Assembly (NCBI GenBank): GCA_910579495.1
Contig: CAJTVD010000005.1
Location: forward strand, 29,618 to 93,617
DNA length: 64,000 nucleotides
Direction of reading: 5' to 3'
From: an uncultured Lachnospiraceae bacterium
GTDB taxonomy: Bacteria > Bacillota > Clostridia > Lachnospirales > Lachnospiraceae
The notes under the pieces were generated by a model that searched no databases, had not been told where the DNA came from, and worked only from the letters and a program-made list of their open reading frames with translations. A program made the translations under genes and the position numbers. Positions 43,170 to 52,921 of the stretch are shown here, one piece after another (the first letter of the stretch is position 1; each line of letters opens with the position of its first letter).

Positions 43170-44183
43170 ATGGGATCGAAATCTTCTAAAAATATCAGGA
43201 CTCTTGACATGTATGTCCGGCTGTGTGAAGGGAAAGTAATCAATAAGCCGGAAGAGGCAGCGCGTTTCGGGGTGGATGAACGCTCTATCCAGCGTGATAT
43301 TGTTGATATCCGCAGCTTTCTGGATGAGCGCAGGATGGGTGCGCCTGCAGACGGCAGAAGGGTGGAATATGACCGGAGTGTAAAAGGGTTCGTGATGGCT
43401 GGGGCGGAGGGCTCTATGATGTCCAATAGCGAGATCCTGGCAGTGAGCAAGATTTTGCTGGGAAGCCGTGCCTTTACCAAAAAGGAGATTGACAGTATTT
43501 TAAGGAAGATGATGGAAGGGTGCGTCCCGCTAAAGAACATGAAGCTTGTTAAGGAGCTGATTTCAAATGAGCAGTTCCACTATGTGGAGCTGCGCCATAA
43601 AACAGATATCCAGGACAGGCTTTGGCACATTGGGACAGATATAAAGGAGCATCGCCTGATTGAGATCAAATATTCCCGGGCAGGGCATATGGAAGAAACC
43701 ATCATGCGGACGGTTGAGCCTGTGGCAATCCTCTTTTCGGAGTATTACTTTTACCTGAATGCATTTATTGTTGAGAAAAATGAAGAGGGCAGATATGTAC
43801 ATAAGTATGATTACCCGGCTGTTTTCCGCATTGACCGTATCAAGGCTTTCAGGGAGACAGGGGAAAATTTTCGGGTTTCCTATGCGGACAGGTTTGAGGA
43901 AGGAGAGTTCCGCAAGCGGGTCCAATTTATGTATGCCGGGCATCTGATGAAGATCCAGATGAAGTTTTATGGGGAGGACCCGGAGCCGGTATTGGACAGG
44001 CTTCCAACTGCCAGGGTTATGGGGCAGGAAGGCCGCCAGTACTTTATCAGCGCAGAAGTCTATGGGACCGGGATTGTTATGTGGCTGCTCAGCCAGGGAG
44101 GCAGGGTTGAGGTCATCCGCCCGGAAAGCCTCCGGCAGGAGATGAAAAGAAAGGCAGAAGAGATCCTAAAGCTGTACAGTTAG
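43170..44183 (+). CDS. WYL-domain transcriptional regulator
   Basis: A 337-residue protein. The N-terminal winged HTH reads VINKPEEAARFGVDERSIQR followed by DIVDIRSFLDE. The middle WYL domain contains VEPVAILFSEYYFYLNAFIV and FRIDRIKAFRETGENF. A C-terminal WCX-type extension ends the protein. These regulators sense ligands, often nucleotides or nucleic acids, through the WYL domain and can control defence or stress genes. No clear target lies nearby. The ribosome binding site is weak. Confidence 0.85.
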   Translation: MGSKSSKNIRTLDMYVRLCEGKVINKPEEAARFGVDERSIQRDIVDIRSFLDERRMGAPADGRRVEYDRSVKGFVMAGAEGSMMSNSEILAVSKILLGSRAFTKKEIDSILRKMMEGCVPLKNMKLVKELISNEQFHYVELRHKTDIQDRLWHIGTDIKEHRLIEIKYSRAGHMEETIMRTVEPVAILFSEYYFYLNAFIVEKNEEGRYVHKYDYPAVFRIDRIKAFRETGENFRVSYADRFEEGEFRKRVQFMYAGHLMKIQMKFYGEDPEPVLDRLPTARVMGQEGRQYFISAEVYGTGIVMWLLSQGGRVEVIRPESLRQEMKRKAEEILKLYS

Positions 44184-44271
44184 GTTCCCCAAAAAGAAAG
44201 AGCCTCGGAAGATAATTCCGGGGTTTCGCTAATATTTTCCCGGAGTAAAGGCAGTGCTGGTGAAAGTATGA

Positions 44272-44299
44272 TTGTAAAGTTATAAAAATATGTTATAAT
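44272..44299 (+). promoter_or_regulatory. Promoter of the acyl-ACP thioesterase gene
   Basis: TTGTAA (44272-44277) and TATAAT (44294-44299) with a 16-nt spacer, 21 nt before the start codon. Confidence 0.65.
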
Positions 44300-44320
44300 T
44301 CATTTTGAAAGGCGGCGAAT

Positions 44321-45043
44321 ATGTACTTTTTTGACAGCAGAATCAGATACAGTGAATTGGATGAAACTGGATGCCTGAAGCTGGAGTCTTTGCTGGACTA
44401 TTTTCAGGACTGTTCCACATTCCATTCGGAGGATATCGGCCTTGGGGTAGCATATCTGAAAGGGCTGGGCAGGGTTTGGGTAATGTCTTCCTGGCAGATC
44501 GTGGTAAACTGTTATCCAAAGCTGGGACAGCGGGTTATGGTGGGGACTGCCCCCTATGGCTTTAAGGGATTTGTGGGTTACAGGAATTTCATTATGAAGG
44601 ATGAAAAGGAGAACTGCCTTGCCTGTGCCAATACCCTTTGGAGCCTTCTTGATACTGGCACAGGAAAACCTGCAAGGCCGTCGGAGGAGATGCTCAAAGG
44701 GTATGTCCTGGAGCCAAAGCTTGCCATGGATTATGCCCCCAGGAGGATTCCCCTGCCGGAGTGCCTTAAAGAGGGGGAGCCGGTGCTTATAAGGCCCTGC
44801 CATCTGGATATTAACCATCATGTGAATAATGGCCAGTTTGTCAGGATTGCCATGGAGAGCCTGGGGGGCGGCCAGAAGGTGGCGCAGCTCCGGGCAGAAT
44901 ATAAGAAGCAGGCCATGCTGGGCGATGTGCTGATTCCATATACGGCCTGTGAGGGCGGCAGGGAGGTGGCGGTTCTTAAGGATGGGCAGGGCGCTGTCTA
45001 TTGCATTGTGGAGCTTCAGGAAAAACGCCAGGAAAAGAAATAA
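44321..45043 (+). CDS. Acyl-ACP thioesterase
   Basis: A 240-residue double hotdog protein of the FatA/FatB family. YFFDSRIRYSELDETGCLKL starts the first hotdog; the second includes RPCHLDINHHVNNGQFVRIA, the catalytic Asp-Asn-His block of bacterial acyl-ACP thioesterases. It releases free fatty acids from acyl carrier protein in the cytoplasm. AAAGGCGG lies upstream. It is followed by cvfB after about 115 nt. Confidence 0.9.
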   Translation: MYFFDSRIRYSELDETGCLKLESLLDYFQDCSTFHSEDIGLGVAYLKGLGRVWVMSSWQIVVNCYPKLGQRVMVGTAPYGFKGFVGYRNFIMKDEKENCLACANTLWSLLDTGTGKPARPSEEMLKGYVLEPKLAMDYAPRRIPLPECLKEGEPVLIRPCHLDINHHVNNGQFVRIAMESLGGGQKVAQLRAEYKKQAMLGDVLIPYTACEGGREVAVLKDGQGAVYCIVELQEKRQEKK

Positions 45044-45160
45044 ACCAGGGATAGTTTGCGCCGCTCCTGGTGGGAAGGTAGGATGCTGTGAAAACACATT
45101 TTCACAGGCAAATTTGCACCTTGGCCCAAGTCCGCAGGCTGGGCAGGAATGGAGGAGTTT

Positions 45161-46003
45161 ATGATAGAATTGGGAAAAAGGCAGCAACTGGCCATTGTTA
45201 AAAAAGTGGATTTCGGCATTTATCTGGCGGATCCCGAGGAGGGGGCCGACCCGGGGGAAAAGGTACTTCTGCCAGGAAAAGAAGTGCCGGAAAATGCTGC
45301 GGTGGGGGATACCATAGAGGTATATATCTACAGGGACTCCAAGGACCGCATGATAGCAACCACCAGGCAGACGGAGCTCTCGGTAGGCCAGGTGGCGGTG
45401 CTGACTGTAAAGGAAGCGGGGAAAATAGGCGCTTTTTTGGGGTGGGCGTTGGAGAAAGACCTGCTTCTTCCATTTAAAGAGCAGACAAGGCGGGTACAGC
45501 CAGGGGAGGAATGCCTGGTGGCACTGTATGTGGATAAAAGCGGCAGGCTCTGTACCACTATGAAGGTGTACCATTATCTGCGCACGGACAGCCCCTATAA
45601 AAAGGATGACCGGGTTGAGGGAAGGGTCTATGAAATCAGTGACCGTTTCGGGGTATTTATTGCTGTGGACGACTGCTATTGCGCGCTGATTCCCAGAAAA
45701 GAGCCTGTCCAGGGGCTGGAGCCGGGGGACCGGGTTGCTGCCCGGGTGGCGGAGGTGCTTGAGGACGGCAAGCTGACTTTAAGCCTGCGGGAAAAAGCGT
45801 ATATCCAGATGGGGATGGATGCAGACAGTTTGCTGGAGATGCTGGAGAAGGAGGGCGGCAGGCTTCCCTTTAACGATAAAGCGGATCCGGAGCTGATCAG
45901 GGAAAAAACCGGCATGAGCAAAAATGAATTTAAGAGGGCGGTAGGCAGCCTGTATAAAAAGCGCCTGGTTGCAATAGAGCCTGATGGCATCAGAAAAATT
46001 TAA
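45161..46003 (+). CDS. cvfB: S1-domain RNA-binding regulator CvfB
   Basis: A 280-residue protein with S1-type domains (LAIVKKVDFGIYLADPE at the N-terminus; DDRVEGRVYEISDRFGVFIA in the third domain) and a C-terminal winged helix (REKTGMSKNEFKRAVGSLYK). It matches CvfB/YitL, a virulence and RNA regulator in Staphylococcus. The ATG at 45161 is preferred since GGAGGAG ends 3-4 nt before; the ATG at 45149 lies before this site. It is followed closely by a CPBP protease gene. Confidence 0.88.
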   Translation: MIELGKRQQLAIVKKVDFGIYLADPEEGADPGEKVLLPGKEVPENAAVGDTIEVYIYRDSKDRMIATTRQTELSVGQVAVLTVKEAGKIGAFLGWALEKDLLLPFKEQTRRVQPGEECLVALYVDKSGRLCTTMKVYHYLRTDSPYKKDDRVEGRVYEISDRFGVFIAVDDCYCALIPRKEPVQGLEPGDRVAARVAEVLEDGKLTLSLREKAYIQMGMDADSLLEMLEKEGGRLPFNDKADPELIREKTGMSKNEFKRAVGSLYKKRLVAIEPDGIRKI

Positions 46004-46017
46004 GGATGGTTGTAAGA

Positions 46018-46974
46018 ATGAACAGTAAGAAAGCGAACAGGGTGTTTTTGGTTACCATGTTATGTTATATTGTCCTGATCCTGGGGCTGTCCCGGTTTGC
46101 GCCTGGCCTTATGGGCAACCTGTTTGTAAGCAATCTGGCAGTGGAGCTGGTTATTACGCTGCCGGTATTGGCAGCAGCGGTGGCATGTGGGGAAAAGCTG
46201 CCCGCGTTTCTGGGCTTCCGGAAAATACGGATAAAGTCCCTTCTGATGACAGTGCTGTTTACCTTCCTGACAGTACCGGCTTTGACTTTGTTTAACCTGA
46301 TTTCCCAAATCTGGGTGGAAAACGAAGTTGCGGCAATGCTGGAGGGGCAGCAGGCAGGGCAGATGTCTTTCGGTATCCTGTTTTTGTCTACAGGCATCAT
46401 TGCGCCCATATTTGAGGAGGTGGCATGCAGGGGGGCGTATTACCACTCCTACAGGAAATCCGGCAGTGCTTTTCGGGCAATGCTGCTCTCATCCCTTATT
46501 TTTGCCTTGGTGCATATGAACTTTAACCAGGCGGCCTATGCGCTGGTGATGGGGATTTTCTCTGTGCTGCTGATGGAGGCAGCGGGGAGCCTTTGGGCCT
46601 CGATCCTTTATCATGGGCTGGTGAATGGCAGTAATGTGCTGCTCATGTACATGGCACTTAGGGCGGACCCCGATGCATACAGCGGGCAGGCAGCGCTGGT
46701 GACCAGCAATTTCCTTATTTACGGCATTGGGGTATACCTGATACTGGCGGCGGTGACTTTGCCCTTGGCCTGGGCTGTTTTGGTCTGGATCAGCGGCCAC
46801 CAGGGACGCAGCAGTATTTTATCCCAAATCTGGAAACAGAGGAAAGAGAAAAAGGATAAGATGCTGACAGTACCGCTGGTACTGGCCCTTATCCTCTGTG
46901 TCAGTCTGATGACAGGCGTTTTCTCATTCCTGCTTGTAAAGCTTGCCGCTGCCTTTGGCATTGTTCTTTATTGA
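46018..46974 (+). CDS. CPBP-family intramembrane metalloprotease
   Basis: A 318-residue membrane protein with about eight helices. The CPBP (Abi) motifs are intact: EEVACRGAYYHSYRK, ALVHMNFNQ and ILYHGLVNGSN. Related proteins cleave prenylated or membrane-bound peptides, and some protect producers from their own bacteriocins. The start at 46018 follows AAGGATGG at normal spacing. The last 30 residues form a further membrane helix. No peptide gene is adjacent. Confidence 0.88.
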   Translation: MNSKKANRVFLVTMLCYIVLILGLSRFAPGLMGNLFVSNLAVELVITLPVLAAAVACGEKLPAFLGFRKIRIKSLLMTVLFTFLTVPALTLFNLISQIWVENEVAAMLEGQQAGQMSFGILFLSTGIIAPIFEEVACRGAYYHSYRKSGSAFRAMLLSSLIFALVHMNFNQAAYALVMGIFSVLLMEAAGSLWASILYHGLVNGSNVLLMYMALRADPDAYSGQAALVTSNFLIYGIGVYLILAAVTLPLAWAVLVWISGHQGRSSILSQIWKQRKEKKDKMLTVPLVLALILCVSLMTGVFSFLLVKLAAAFGIVLY

Positions 46975-46980
46975 ATATGG

Positions 46981-47169
46981 TTAAACAAGCATATCAATAT
47001 TGCTTCCAACATTGGGGTTAACAGATAACTCCATAGAGCGGTCCATCATGTTGATTAAGCTGGCACCCACTGCTTCTGAGCTTTCCATTGCTTTATCAAG
47101 TACGGCAATCCCCACCTGGTTGGTAAGCTGTACGTTTGCCAGTGCGGTTGATAATTCGGGAATATTCAT
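46981..47169 (-). CDS. YjfB-type putative motility protein
   Basis: A 62-residue protein, IPELSTALANVQLTNQVGIA followed by VLDKAMESSEAVGASLINMM, typical of the small YjfB family annotated as putative motility proteins. GGAGG precedes the start. A TACACT -10 box with TTTACT 17 nt upstream lies near 47226-47256 on the minus strand. Nothing else in the window concerns flagella, so the function remains open. The rest of 47170-47483 shows no gene. Confidence 0.72.
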   Translation of the reverse strand: MNIPELSTALANVQLTNQVGIAVLDKAMESSEAVGASLINMMDRSMELSVNPNVGSNIDMLV

Positions 47170-47483
47170 TTGCCCCTCCTTTCCGCTGTACAGGAGTCCA
47201 TGCCTCCTTTAGCGATTATTTCTATGTTCAGTGTACCATAAATTGGGCGTAAAGTAAAACCTATGATTTCCTTTTTTGCTTCTGTTTTTTGTGAAGGTTG
47301 CCCAGTGCCTGAAATTGGAAAAAAAAGGCAAAAGACATTCATATTTCACAAAAAAATAAGAAATACAGGTAGATTTTTTTGTACAATTATATTAAAATGA
47401 AAAAAGAGTTTTTGGGGAAGCAGATTTATACATGAGAACTGTTGTTCAATTTGCATAATAGAATCATCGGAAGGAGAAGGCCA

Positions 47484-48572
47484 ATGATTTCAAATCAGAT
47501 ACTGCAGAACACGATTGACGGGCTTAAAGTGATTGCAAGGGTAGATTTTTGTATCATGGATACGGATGGTAAGGAAGCAGCCTCCACAACGGCCAGTATG
47601 TCCGGGTGTGGGCCGGAAGCGGTGGCGTTTGCGAAGTCCCCTGCTGATTCCCAGGAAATACATGGATGCCAGTATTTTAAAATACTGGATGAACAGCAAT
47701 TGGAATACATTTTAATTGCTGCCGGGACAGGGGAAGATGTCTACATGGTGGGGAAGATGGCGGCGTTTCAGGTCCAGAACCTGCTCACCGCTTATAAAGA
47801 GCGCTTTGACAAAGATAATTTTATCAAAAACCTTCTGCTGGACAATCTGCTTTTGATTGATATTTACAGCCGAGCCAAGAAGCTCCATATCCAGGCGGAT
47901 GTAAAGCGGACAGTGATGATGATAGAGACTGCCAATAGCAGGGACAGTAATGTCCTTGAAATGATGAGGACATTTTTTGGCGGCAATACCAAAGATTTTA
48001 TTACGGCGGTGGATGAAAACAATGTGATTGTGGTAAAGGATTTGTCTGAGGGGGACAATCCCCGGGAAATTGAGCGGATGGCAGGGACTATCGAAACTTT
48101 CCTAAAAAAGGAAGGGCAAAGGGACGTACATATTGCCTATGGCACGGTAGTGAAGGAAATTAAGGAAGTGAGCCGGTCCTACAAAGAAGCGAAAATGGCC
48201 ATGGATGTGGGGAAGATTTTCTTTGATGACAGGGATATTATTGCCTATAGTGAATTGGGCATTGGCAGGCTGATTTACCAGCTTCCCATCCCTCTTTGCA
48301 AAATGTTTATCAGGGAAATTTTCGGGGGCAGGAGCCCTGATGAATTTGATGAAGAAACCCTTTCCACTATTAATAAATTTTTTGAAAACAGCCTGAATGT
48401 GTCCGAAACCTCCAGGCAGTTGTTCATTCACAGGAATACGCTGGTATACCGGTTGGATAAACTGCAAAAAAGCACTGGGCTGGATTTGCGCGTTTTTGAG
48501 GATGCCATTACTTTCAGGATTGCGCTTATGGTAGTGAAATATATGAACTATATGGAGGGCTTTGAGTATTGA
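47484..48572 (+). CDS. PucR/CdaR-type transcriptional regulator
   Basis: A 362-residue protein. The N-terminal part (NTIDGLKVIARVDFCIMDTD) is a sugar-diacid-recognition-like sensor domain of the CdaR type, the centre is a GGDEF-like GTP-binding-type region, and the C-terminal HTH reads NVSETSRQLFIHRNTLVYRL followed by DKLQKSTGL. GGAAGGAG precedes the ATG at 47484; the in-frame upstream ATG lacks this. It is followed by the ftsEX operon but its target is unknown. Confidence 0.83.
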   Translation: MISNQILQNTIDGLKVIARVDFCIMDTDGKEAASTTASMSGCGPEAVAFAKSPADSQEIHGCQYFKILDEQQLEYILIAAGTGEDVYMVGKMAAFQVQNLLTAYKERFDKDNFIKNLLLDNLLLIDIYSRAKKLHIQADVKRTVMMIETANSRDSNVLEMMRTFFGGNTKDFITAVDENNVIVVKDLSEGDNPREIERMAGTIETFLKKEGQRDVHIAYGTVVKEIKEVSRSYKEAKMAMDVGKIFFDDRDIIAYSELGIGRLIYQLPIPLCKMFIREIFGGRSPDEFDEETLSTINKFFENSLNVSETSRQLFIHRNTLVYRLDKLQKSTGLDLRVFEDAITFRIALMVVKYMNYMEGFEY

Positions 48573-48666
48573 CGGGAGGCTCTCTGGTTTTTAATGATAA
48601 TTCTCAATAGATTCCCCCAGAGGTCTACGGGCGGCCTGCGGGAAGAAAGATACAGGTGGTGTAAAA

Positions 48667-49401
48667 TTGGTAAAAGGCAGAAAGAGAAGAAGACAGATTG
48701 CTGACAGGGATGAGATCATTACCCTGTCAAATGTGAGTAAGGCATATGCCACAGGCGCACCGGCGCTGAACGGAGTTGAACTGCATATAAACAAGGGGGA
48801 ATTTGTATTTATAGTGGGGGACAGCGGTTCCGGGAAATCCACGATGATCAAGCTGCTTTTGCGGGAGCTGGTGCCTACCTCCGGCGATATCAATGTGATG
48901 GGGTATGACCTGGTAAGGATCCGGCACGGGAAGATACCCAAATTCAGAAGGAACCTGGGCATTGTTTTCCAGGACTTCCGTCTCCTTAAGGACCGGAATG
49001 TGTACGAAAACGTGGCTTTTGCCCAGAGGATCGTACAGGTGCCCAATAAGGACATTAAAAGGAATGTGCCAAGTATCCTGGCCACTGTAGGGCTTGCAGG
49101 AAAATACAAAGCCAAACCGAGGCAGTTGTCAGGAGGGGAGCAGCAAAGGGTGGCAATTGCCAGGGCACTGGTGAACCGCCCCGCCATATTGCTTGCAGAT
49201 GAGCCTACAGGTAATCTGGACCCGAAAAATTCATGGGAAATTATGAAGCTGCTGGAGCAGATCAATGAAAACGGCACAACAGTGCTTGTGGTAACCCATA
49301 ACCGTGAAATTGTCAATGCCATGCAGAAGAGGGTGGTCACCATGAAGAAAGGCGTCATTGTAAGCGACGAGGAAAAGGGTGGTTATATCGATGAGGATTA
49401 G
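48667..49401 (+). CDS. ftsE: Cell-division ABC ATPase FtsE
   Basis: A 244-residue ABC ATPase with Walker A GDSGSGKSTMIKLL, signature LSGGEQQRVAIARAL, Walker B ILLADEPTGNLD and the FtsE-specific VSKAYATGAPALNGVELHIN. It starts with TTG after GGTGG. It works with FtsX to activate murein hydrolases at the septum. It overlaps ftsX. The N-terminus has a short extra basic stretch (KGRKRRRQIADRD) compared with most FtsE proteins. Confidence 0.93.
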   Translation: MVKGRKRRRQIADRDEIITLSNVSKAYATGAPALNGVELHINKGEFVFIVGDSGSGKSTMIKLLLRELVPTSGDINVMGYDLVRIRHGKIPKFRRNLGIVFQDFRLLKDRNVYENVAFAQRIVQVPNKDIKRNVPSILATVGLAGKYKAKPRQLSGGEQQRVAIARALVNRPAILLADEPTGNLDPKNSWEIMKLLEQINENGTTVLVVTHNREIVNAMQKRVVTMKKGVIVSDEEKGGYIDED

Positions 49402-50287
49402 TACATTTTTTTATACCATCAAACAGGGCTTTATCAACATATTCAGAAATAAATGGTTTTCCCTTGCTTCCATTGCAACTATTGGGGCGTGCTTGTTTTT
49501 GTTTGGCCTCTTTTTCGCAATCATTGAGAACTTCCAGCACATTGTCAAGACTGCCCAGGAGGGGGTTTCTATTACTGTAATGTTTGAAGAGGGGCTGGCG
49601 GATGAGAGGATACAGGAAATCGGGCAGATGATCGAAAAGCGGACGGAAGTGTCCAAGGTGGTCTTTGTCTCTGCGGATGAAGCATGGGAAGGCTTTAAGG
49701 AAGACTACCTGAAAGGTTATGCGGACGGTTTCCCGGATAATCCCCTGGAAAATTCCTCCCACTATGAAGTTTATTTAAACGATGTTTCCATGCAGCCAGC
49801 GCTGGTAACTTACCTGGAGGGGGTAACGGGAGTCCGGGATGTAAACCGGTCGGAGATCACGGCGTCTACCCTTACCGGGGTGAATGCGCTGATTGCCTAT
49901 ATTTCTGTGGGGATCATCGCAATATTGTTTGCAGTGTCCATTTTCCTCATCAGCAATACGGTAACTATCGGTATTTCAGTGAGGAAAGAGGAAATTTCCA
50001 TTATGAAGTACATTGGCGCTACAGATTTCTTTGTCCGTTCCCCTTTTGTAATTGAAGGGATGCTCATAGGGGTGATCGGGGCATTGATACCGGTGGGAAT
50101 TATCTATGTTCTGTACAACAAGGTGATTGAATATATTATGGTAAAATTTTCCGTTCTGGCAAGGCTTCTATCTTTCCTGCCGGTAGAGGAAATATTCCGT
50201 ACTCTGCTGCCTATATCCATCATTATGGGAGTGGGTATTGGCTTCCTGGGCAGCATCACAACCGTAAGAAAACATCTGAGAGTGTAA
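49391..50287 (+). CDS. ftsX: Cell-division membrane protein FtsX
   Basis: A 298-residue protein with four membrane helices and a large external loop between helices 1 and 2 (residues about 45-175) that contacts the hydrolase activator. TIKQGFINIFRNKWFSLASI is typical of the N-terminus, and ISVRKEEISIMKYIGATDFF of the cytoplasmic loop. It starts within the end of ftsE, 11 nt before that stop, which points to coupling. Confidence 0.93.
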   Translation: MRISTFFYTIKQGFINIFRNKWFSLASIATIGACLFLFGLFFAIIENFQHIVKTAQEGVSITVMFEEGLADERIQEIGQMIEKRTEVSKVVFVSADEAWEGFKEDYLKGYADGFPDNPLENSSHYEVYLNDVSMQPALVTYLEGVTGVRDVNRSEITASTLTGVNALIAYISVGIIAILFAVSIFLISNTVTIGISVRKEEISIMKYIGATDFFVRSPFVIEGMLIGVIGALIPVGIIYVLYNKVIEYIMVKFSVLARLLSFLPVEEIFRTLLPISIIMGVGIGFLGSITTVRKHLRV

Positions 50288-50298
50288 TTGAGGTAAAC

Positions 50299-51519
50299 AT
50301 GGGACGATGGAAAAAAGTACTGTGCGTGCTGCTGTTCCTTGCATTGGTGCTGGGGGGTGGGCATCAATATGGAGGGGCTGTATACGCAGGCGAACTGACT
50401 AATGACAGTATCAAAAAAAAGGAAGCGGAGATTAGCAAAACTCAACAGGAGAAAAAAAACCTGCAGAGCGGGCTGACGGATATTAAGGCATTAAAGAAGG
50501 AACTGGAAGCATCCAAGGCCGACCTGGCAAGCTATGTGACCCAGCTAGACGCAAAGCTTACAGCGATACAAAAGAAGATAGAAGAGCTGAAAACCTTGAT
50601 TTCGGACAAGGAACAGGAGATTGTGGAAAAAACAGCAGAGCTTGAGGAAGCCGTCAGGGTGCAGCAGGCACAGTATGACGCAATGAGAACCCGGATTAAA
50701 TTCCTTTATGAAAAGGGGGAAATGCTCTACATTGAGCTTATTTTTTCCGCGGAAAGCTTTGGGGATGTGCTGAACAAAGCAGATTATATAGAAATGCTCT
50801 CTGCCTATGACCGCAGGATGCTGGATGAATATGTGGCGTATACAGAATATGTAGGGCTGTGCAGGGAAGGGCTGGAGGAAGAGCGGGATGTTTTAAATGA
50901 AGCGAAGGCGGCGGTGGAGCAGGAAGAGGCTTCCCTGAATGAGATGCTGAAGGAAAAGCAGCAGGAAATGAACAAGCTGTCTGCAGATATTCAGGGGCAG
51001 GAAGCGGCCATCAGGGAATATGAAGCGGATATTGCTGCCAGAAATGAAATTATTGCCGCCCTGGAAGCGGCAGTTGCAGAAGAAAAGAAAAAGCTTGCGG
51101 AGGAACAAAGGCCTAAATATGATGGAGGTGTCTTTGCCTGGCCGGCGCCTTCTTATACAAGGATTTCAGATGAATACGGAAACAGGATGCATCCTACCTT
51201 GAAGGTGGAAAAATTTCACAACGGGCTGGATATGGCGGCACCTGGAGGGAGCCCGATCCTGGCGGCTTACAATGGGAAAGTGGTGGCGGCGGATTACAGC
51301 AGCAGCATGGGCAACTATATTATGATTGACCATGGAGGCGGCCTGTACACCATATATATGCACGCTTCGGCCCTGTATGTATCAAAGGGAAAGGAAGTAT
51401 CCAAAGGAGAAAAAATTGCCGCAGTGGGGAGCACCGGGCGTTCCACAGGGAACCACCTGCATTTTGGCGTACGGCTGAATGGGCAATACGTGAACCCCAG
51501 AAATTACCTGGGAGGGTAA
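50299..51519 (+). CDS. Murein hydrolase activator / M23 peptidase (EnvC-like)
   Basis: A 406-residue secreted protein. A signal peptide (KVLCVLLFLALVLGGGHQYG) is followed by a long coiled coil (residues about 35-270) with many Lys-Glu pairs, then an LytM domain (residues 285-406). The zinc ligands look intact: HNGLDMAAPGG and HLHFGVRLNG, so it may be an active endopeptidase rather than a pure activator. It follows ftsX directly, so FtsEX is expected to switch it on at the septum. Confidence 0.9.
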   Translation: MGRWKKVLCVLLFLALVLGGGHQYGGAVYAGELTNDSIKKKEAEISKTQQEKKNLQSGLTDIKALKKELEASKADLASYVTQLDAKLTAIQKKIEELKTLISDKEQEIVEKTAELEEAVRVQQAQYDAMRTRIKFLYEKGEMLYIELIFSAESFGDVLNKADYIEMLSAYDRRMLDEYVAYTEYVGLCREGLEEERDVLNEAKAAVEQEEASLNEMLKEKQQEMNKLSADIQGQEAAIREYEADIAARNEIIAALEAAVAEEKKKLAEEQRPKYDGGVFAWPAPSYTRISDEYGNRMHPTLKVEKFHNGLDMAAPGGSPILAAYNGKVVAADYSSSMGNYIMIDHGGGLYTIYMHASALYVSKGKEVSKGEKIAAVGSTGRSTGNHLHFGVRLNGQYVNPRNYLGG

Positions 51520-51592
51520 AGTGCCCTGTCTGGCTGCCGGAAAGCAGCATGGGGGACAAAGTAAATGTAAATCAGATAGGAGTGGGTTTTTA

Positions 51593-52864
51593 GTGGATGT
51601 CAGACCGCAGATGAAGGAAGAAAAGAAAAGGAATAAGCTATCGAAGGATTTCTGGGGTGGGCTGATAGCGGGAGGGCTTATTATGTCGCTGCTCTTTACC
51701 GGTATCTACGCTGGAAGAATGGCGTACCGGCTTTTTAGTGTCCAAAGGACAGATGCCGGGACGGTAGCAGGGGACAGCATTGTGAATGGGGAAACCCTTT
51801 CGAAAATGAAGACCATAGAAGACGCCATTGGGACCTACTACTTTTATGACGACAAGGTGACGGTAGAAGGGCTGCAGGAGGGCGTTTATAAGGGAATGAT
51901 GGCAGCTTTGGATGATCCCTACTCAGAGTACTTTACAGTGGAGGAGCTGGAAGAGGCGGTTAACAGCAACCAGGGGATTTCCTATGGGATTGGCGCTTAC
52001 ATTTCCATGAATAAGCAGCGTGACCTGGCGATGATCAACGGTGTAATGGACCAGTCACCTGCTGCCCTGGCTGGGCTGAGGGAAGGGGACATCATCTATG
52101 AAGTGGACGGGGAATCCACCCAGGGAATGAGCCTGACCCAGGTAGTCGCACGGGTCAAGGGCAGGGAAGGGACCGCAGTTAACCTGACGATTTTCAGGGA
52201 AGGGGAGAGCGACTTCCTTTCTGTGGATATTACCAGGAGCAAAAAGATTGAAACCGCCACGGTGGACAGCGGTATCCTGGAAGATACCGACCAGATTGGC
52301 TATCTCCGTATCCGGGAGTTTGACAGCATCACTGTGGACCAATATGCGGAGGCCATAGCGGAGCTGAAGGAATATGGCATGAAGGGCATGATCCTTGACC
52401 TGAGGAGCAATCCCGGGGGAGACCTTGCTGCGGTAGTGGAGGTAGCCAGGAGGATCCTGCCCAAAGGCCTGATTGTTTATACGGAGGATAAGAACGGGAA
52501 CCGCAAAGAGTATTCCGGTGACGATGACTGGGAGCTGGAGGTTCCCCTGGTGGTATTGGTAAATGAATATTCTGCCAGCGCGTCGGAAATACTGGCAGGT
52601 GCGATTCAGGATTACAACAAAGGTACATTAATTGGTACCACCACCTATGGGAAAGGGATTGTCCAGCAGATACACCGGCTGGAGGATGGCACGGCCCTGA
52701 AGCTGACCATCAGCGCATATTTTACGCCTTCCGGAAGGAATATCCATGGAGTCGGTATTGAACCGGATATGGAACTGGAATATGACTATGAGGCCAGCGA
52801 AAATGAGGGGAAGGATAACCAGGTGGAAAAAGCAATAGAAGTGCTGGAAGGGAAAATCAAATAA
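51593..52864 (+). CDS. S41-family carboxy-terminal processing peptidase
   Basis: A 423-residue protein. One N-terminal membrane helix (FWGGLIAGGLIMSLLFTGIY) anchors it outside. A PDZ domain (QSPAALAGLREGDIIYEVDG) precedes the catalytic domain with GMILDLRSNPGGDLAAVVEV and the serine in NEYSASASEILAGAIQDYN. The catalytic lysine is in TTTYGKGIVQ. Ctp proteases trim wall hydrolases in other bacteria. The GTG at 51593, after AGGAG (51578-51582), is the likely start. Last gene of the ftsEX operon. Confidence 0.9.
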   Translation: MDVRPQMKEEKKRNKLSKDFWGGLIAGGLIMSLLFTGIYAGRMAYRLFSVQRTDAGTVAGDSIVNGETLSKMKTIEDAIGTYYFYDDKVTVEGLQEGVYKGMMAALDDPYSEYFTVEELEEAVNSNQGISYGIGAYISMNKQRDLAMINGVMDQSPAALAGLREGDIIYEVDGESTQGMSLTQVVARVKGREGTAVNLTIFREGESDFLSVDITRSKKIETATVDSGILEDTDQIGYLRIREFDSITVDQYAEAIAELKEYGMKGMILDLRSNPGGDLAAVVEVARRILPKGLIVYTEDKNGNRKEYSGDDDWELEVPLVVLVNEYSASASEILAGAIQDYNKGTLIGTTTYGKGIVQQIHRLEDGTALKLTISAYFTPSGRNIHGVGIEPDMELEYDYEASENEGKDNQVEKAIEVLEGKIK

Positions 52865-52879
52865 CAGCGGGCGGTTTAG

Positions 52880-52914
52880 AAAGAGGTGGGGAAATATTTT
52901 CCCAGCCTCTTTTC
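52880..52914 (+). terminator. Terminator of the ftsEX operon
   Basis: AAAGAGG-GGGAAA pairs with TTTCCC-CCTCTTTT with single mismatches around a short loop, 16 nt after the peptidase stop. Confidence 0.7.
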
Positions 52915-52921
52915 CCTATCT

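Noticed and set aside
46489..46800. Antisense ORFs over the CPBP protease
   Set aside because: The plus frame has all CPBP motifs; the antisense frames have no motifs.
48591..49358. 255-codon antisense ORF over ftsE
   Set aside because: Shadow of ftsE, which has intact Walker and signature motifs.
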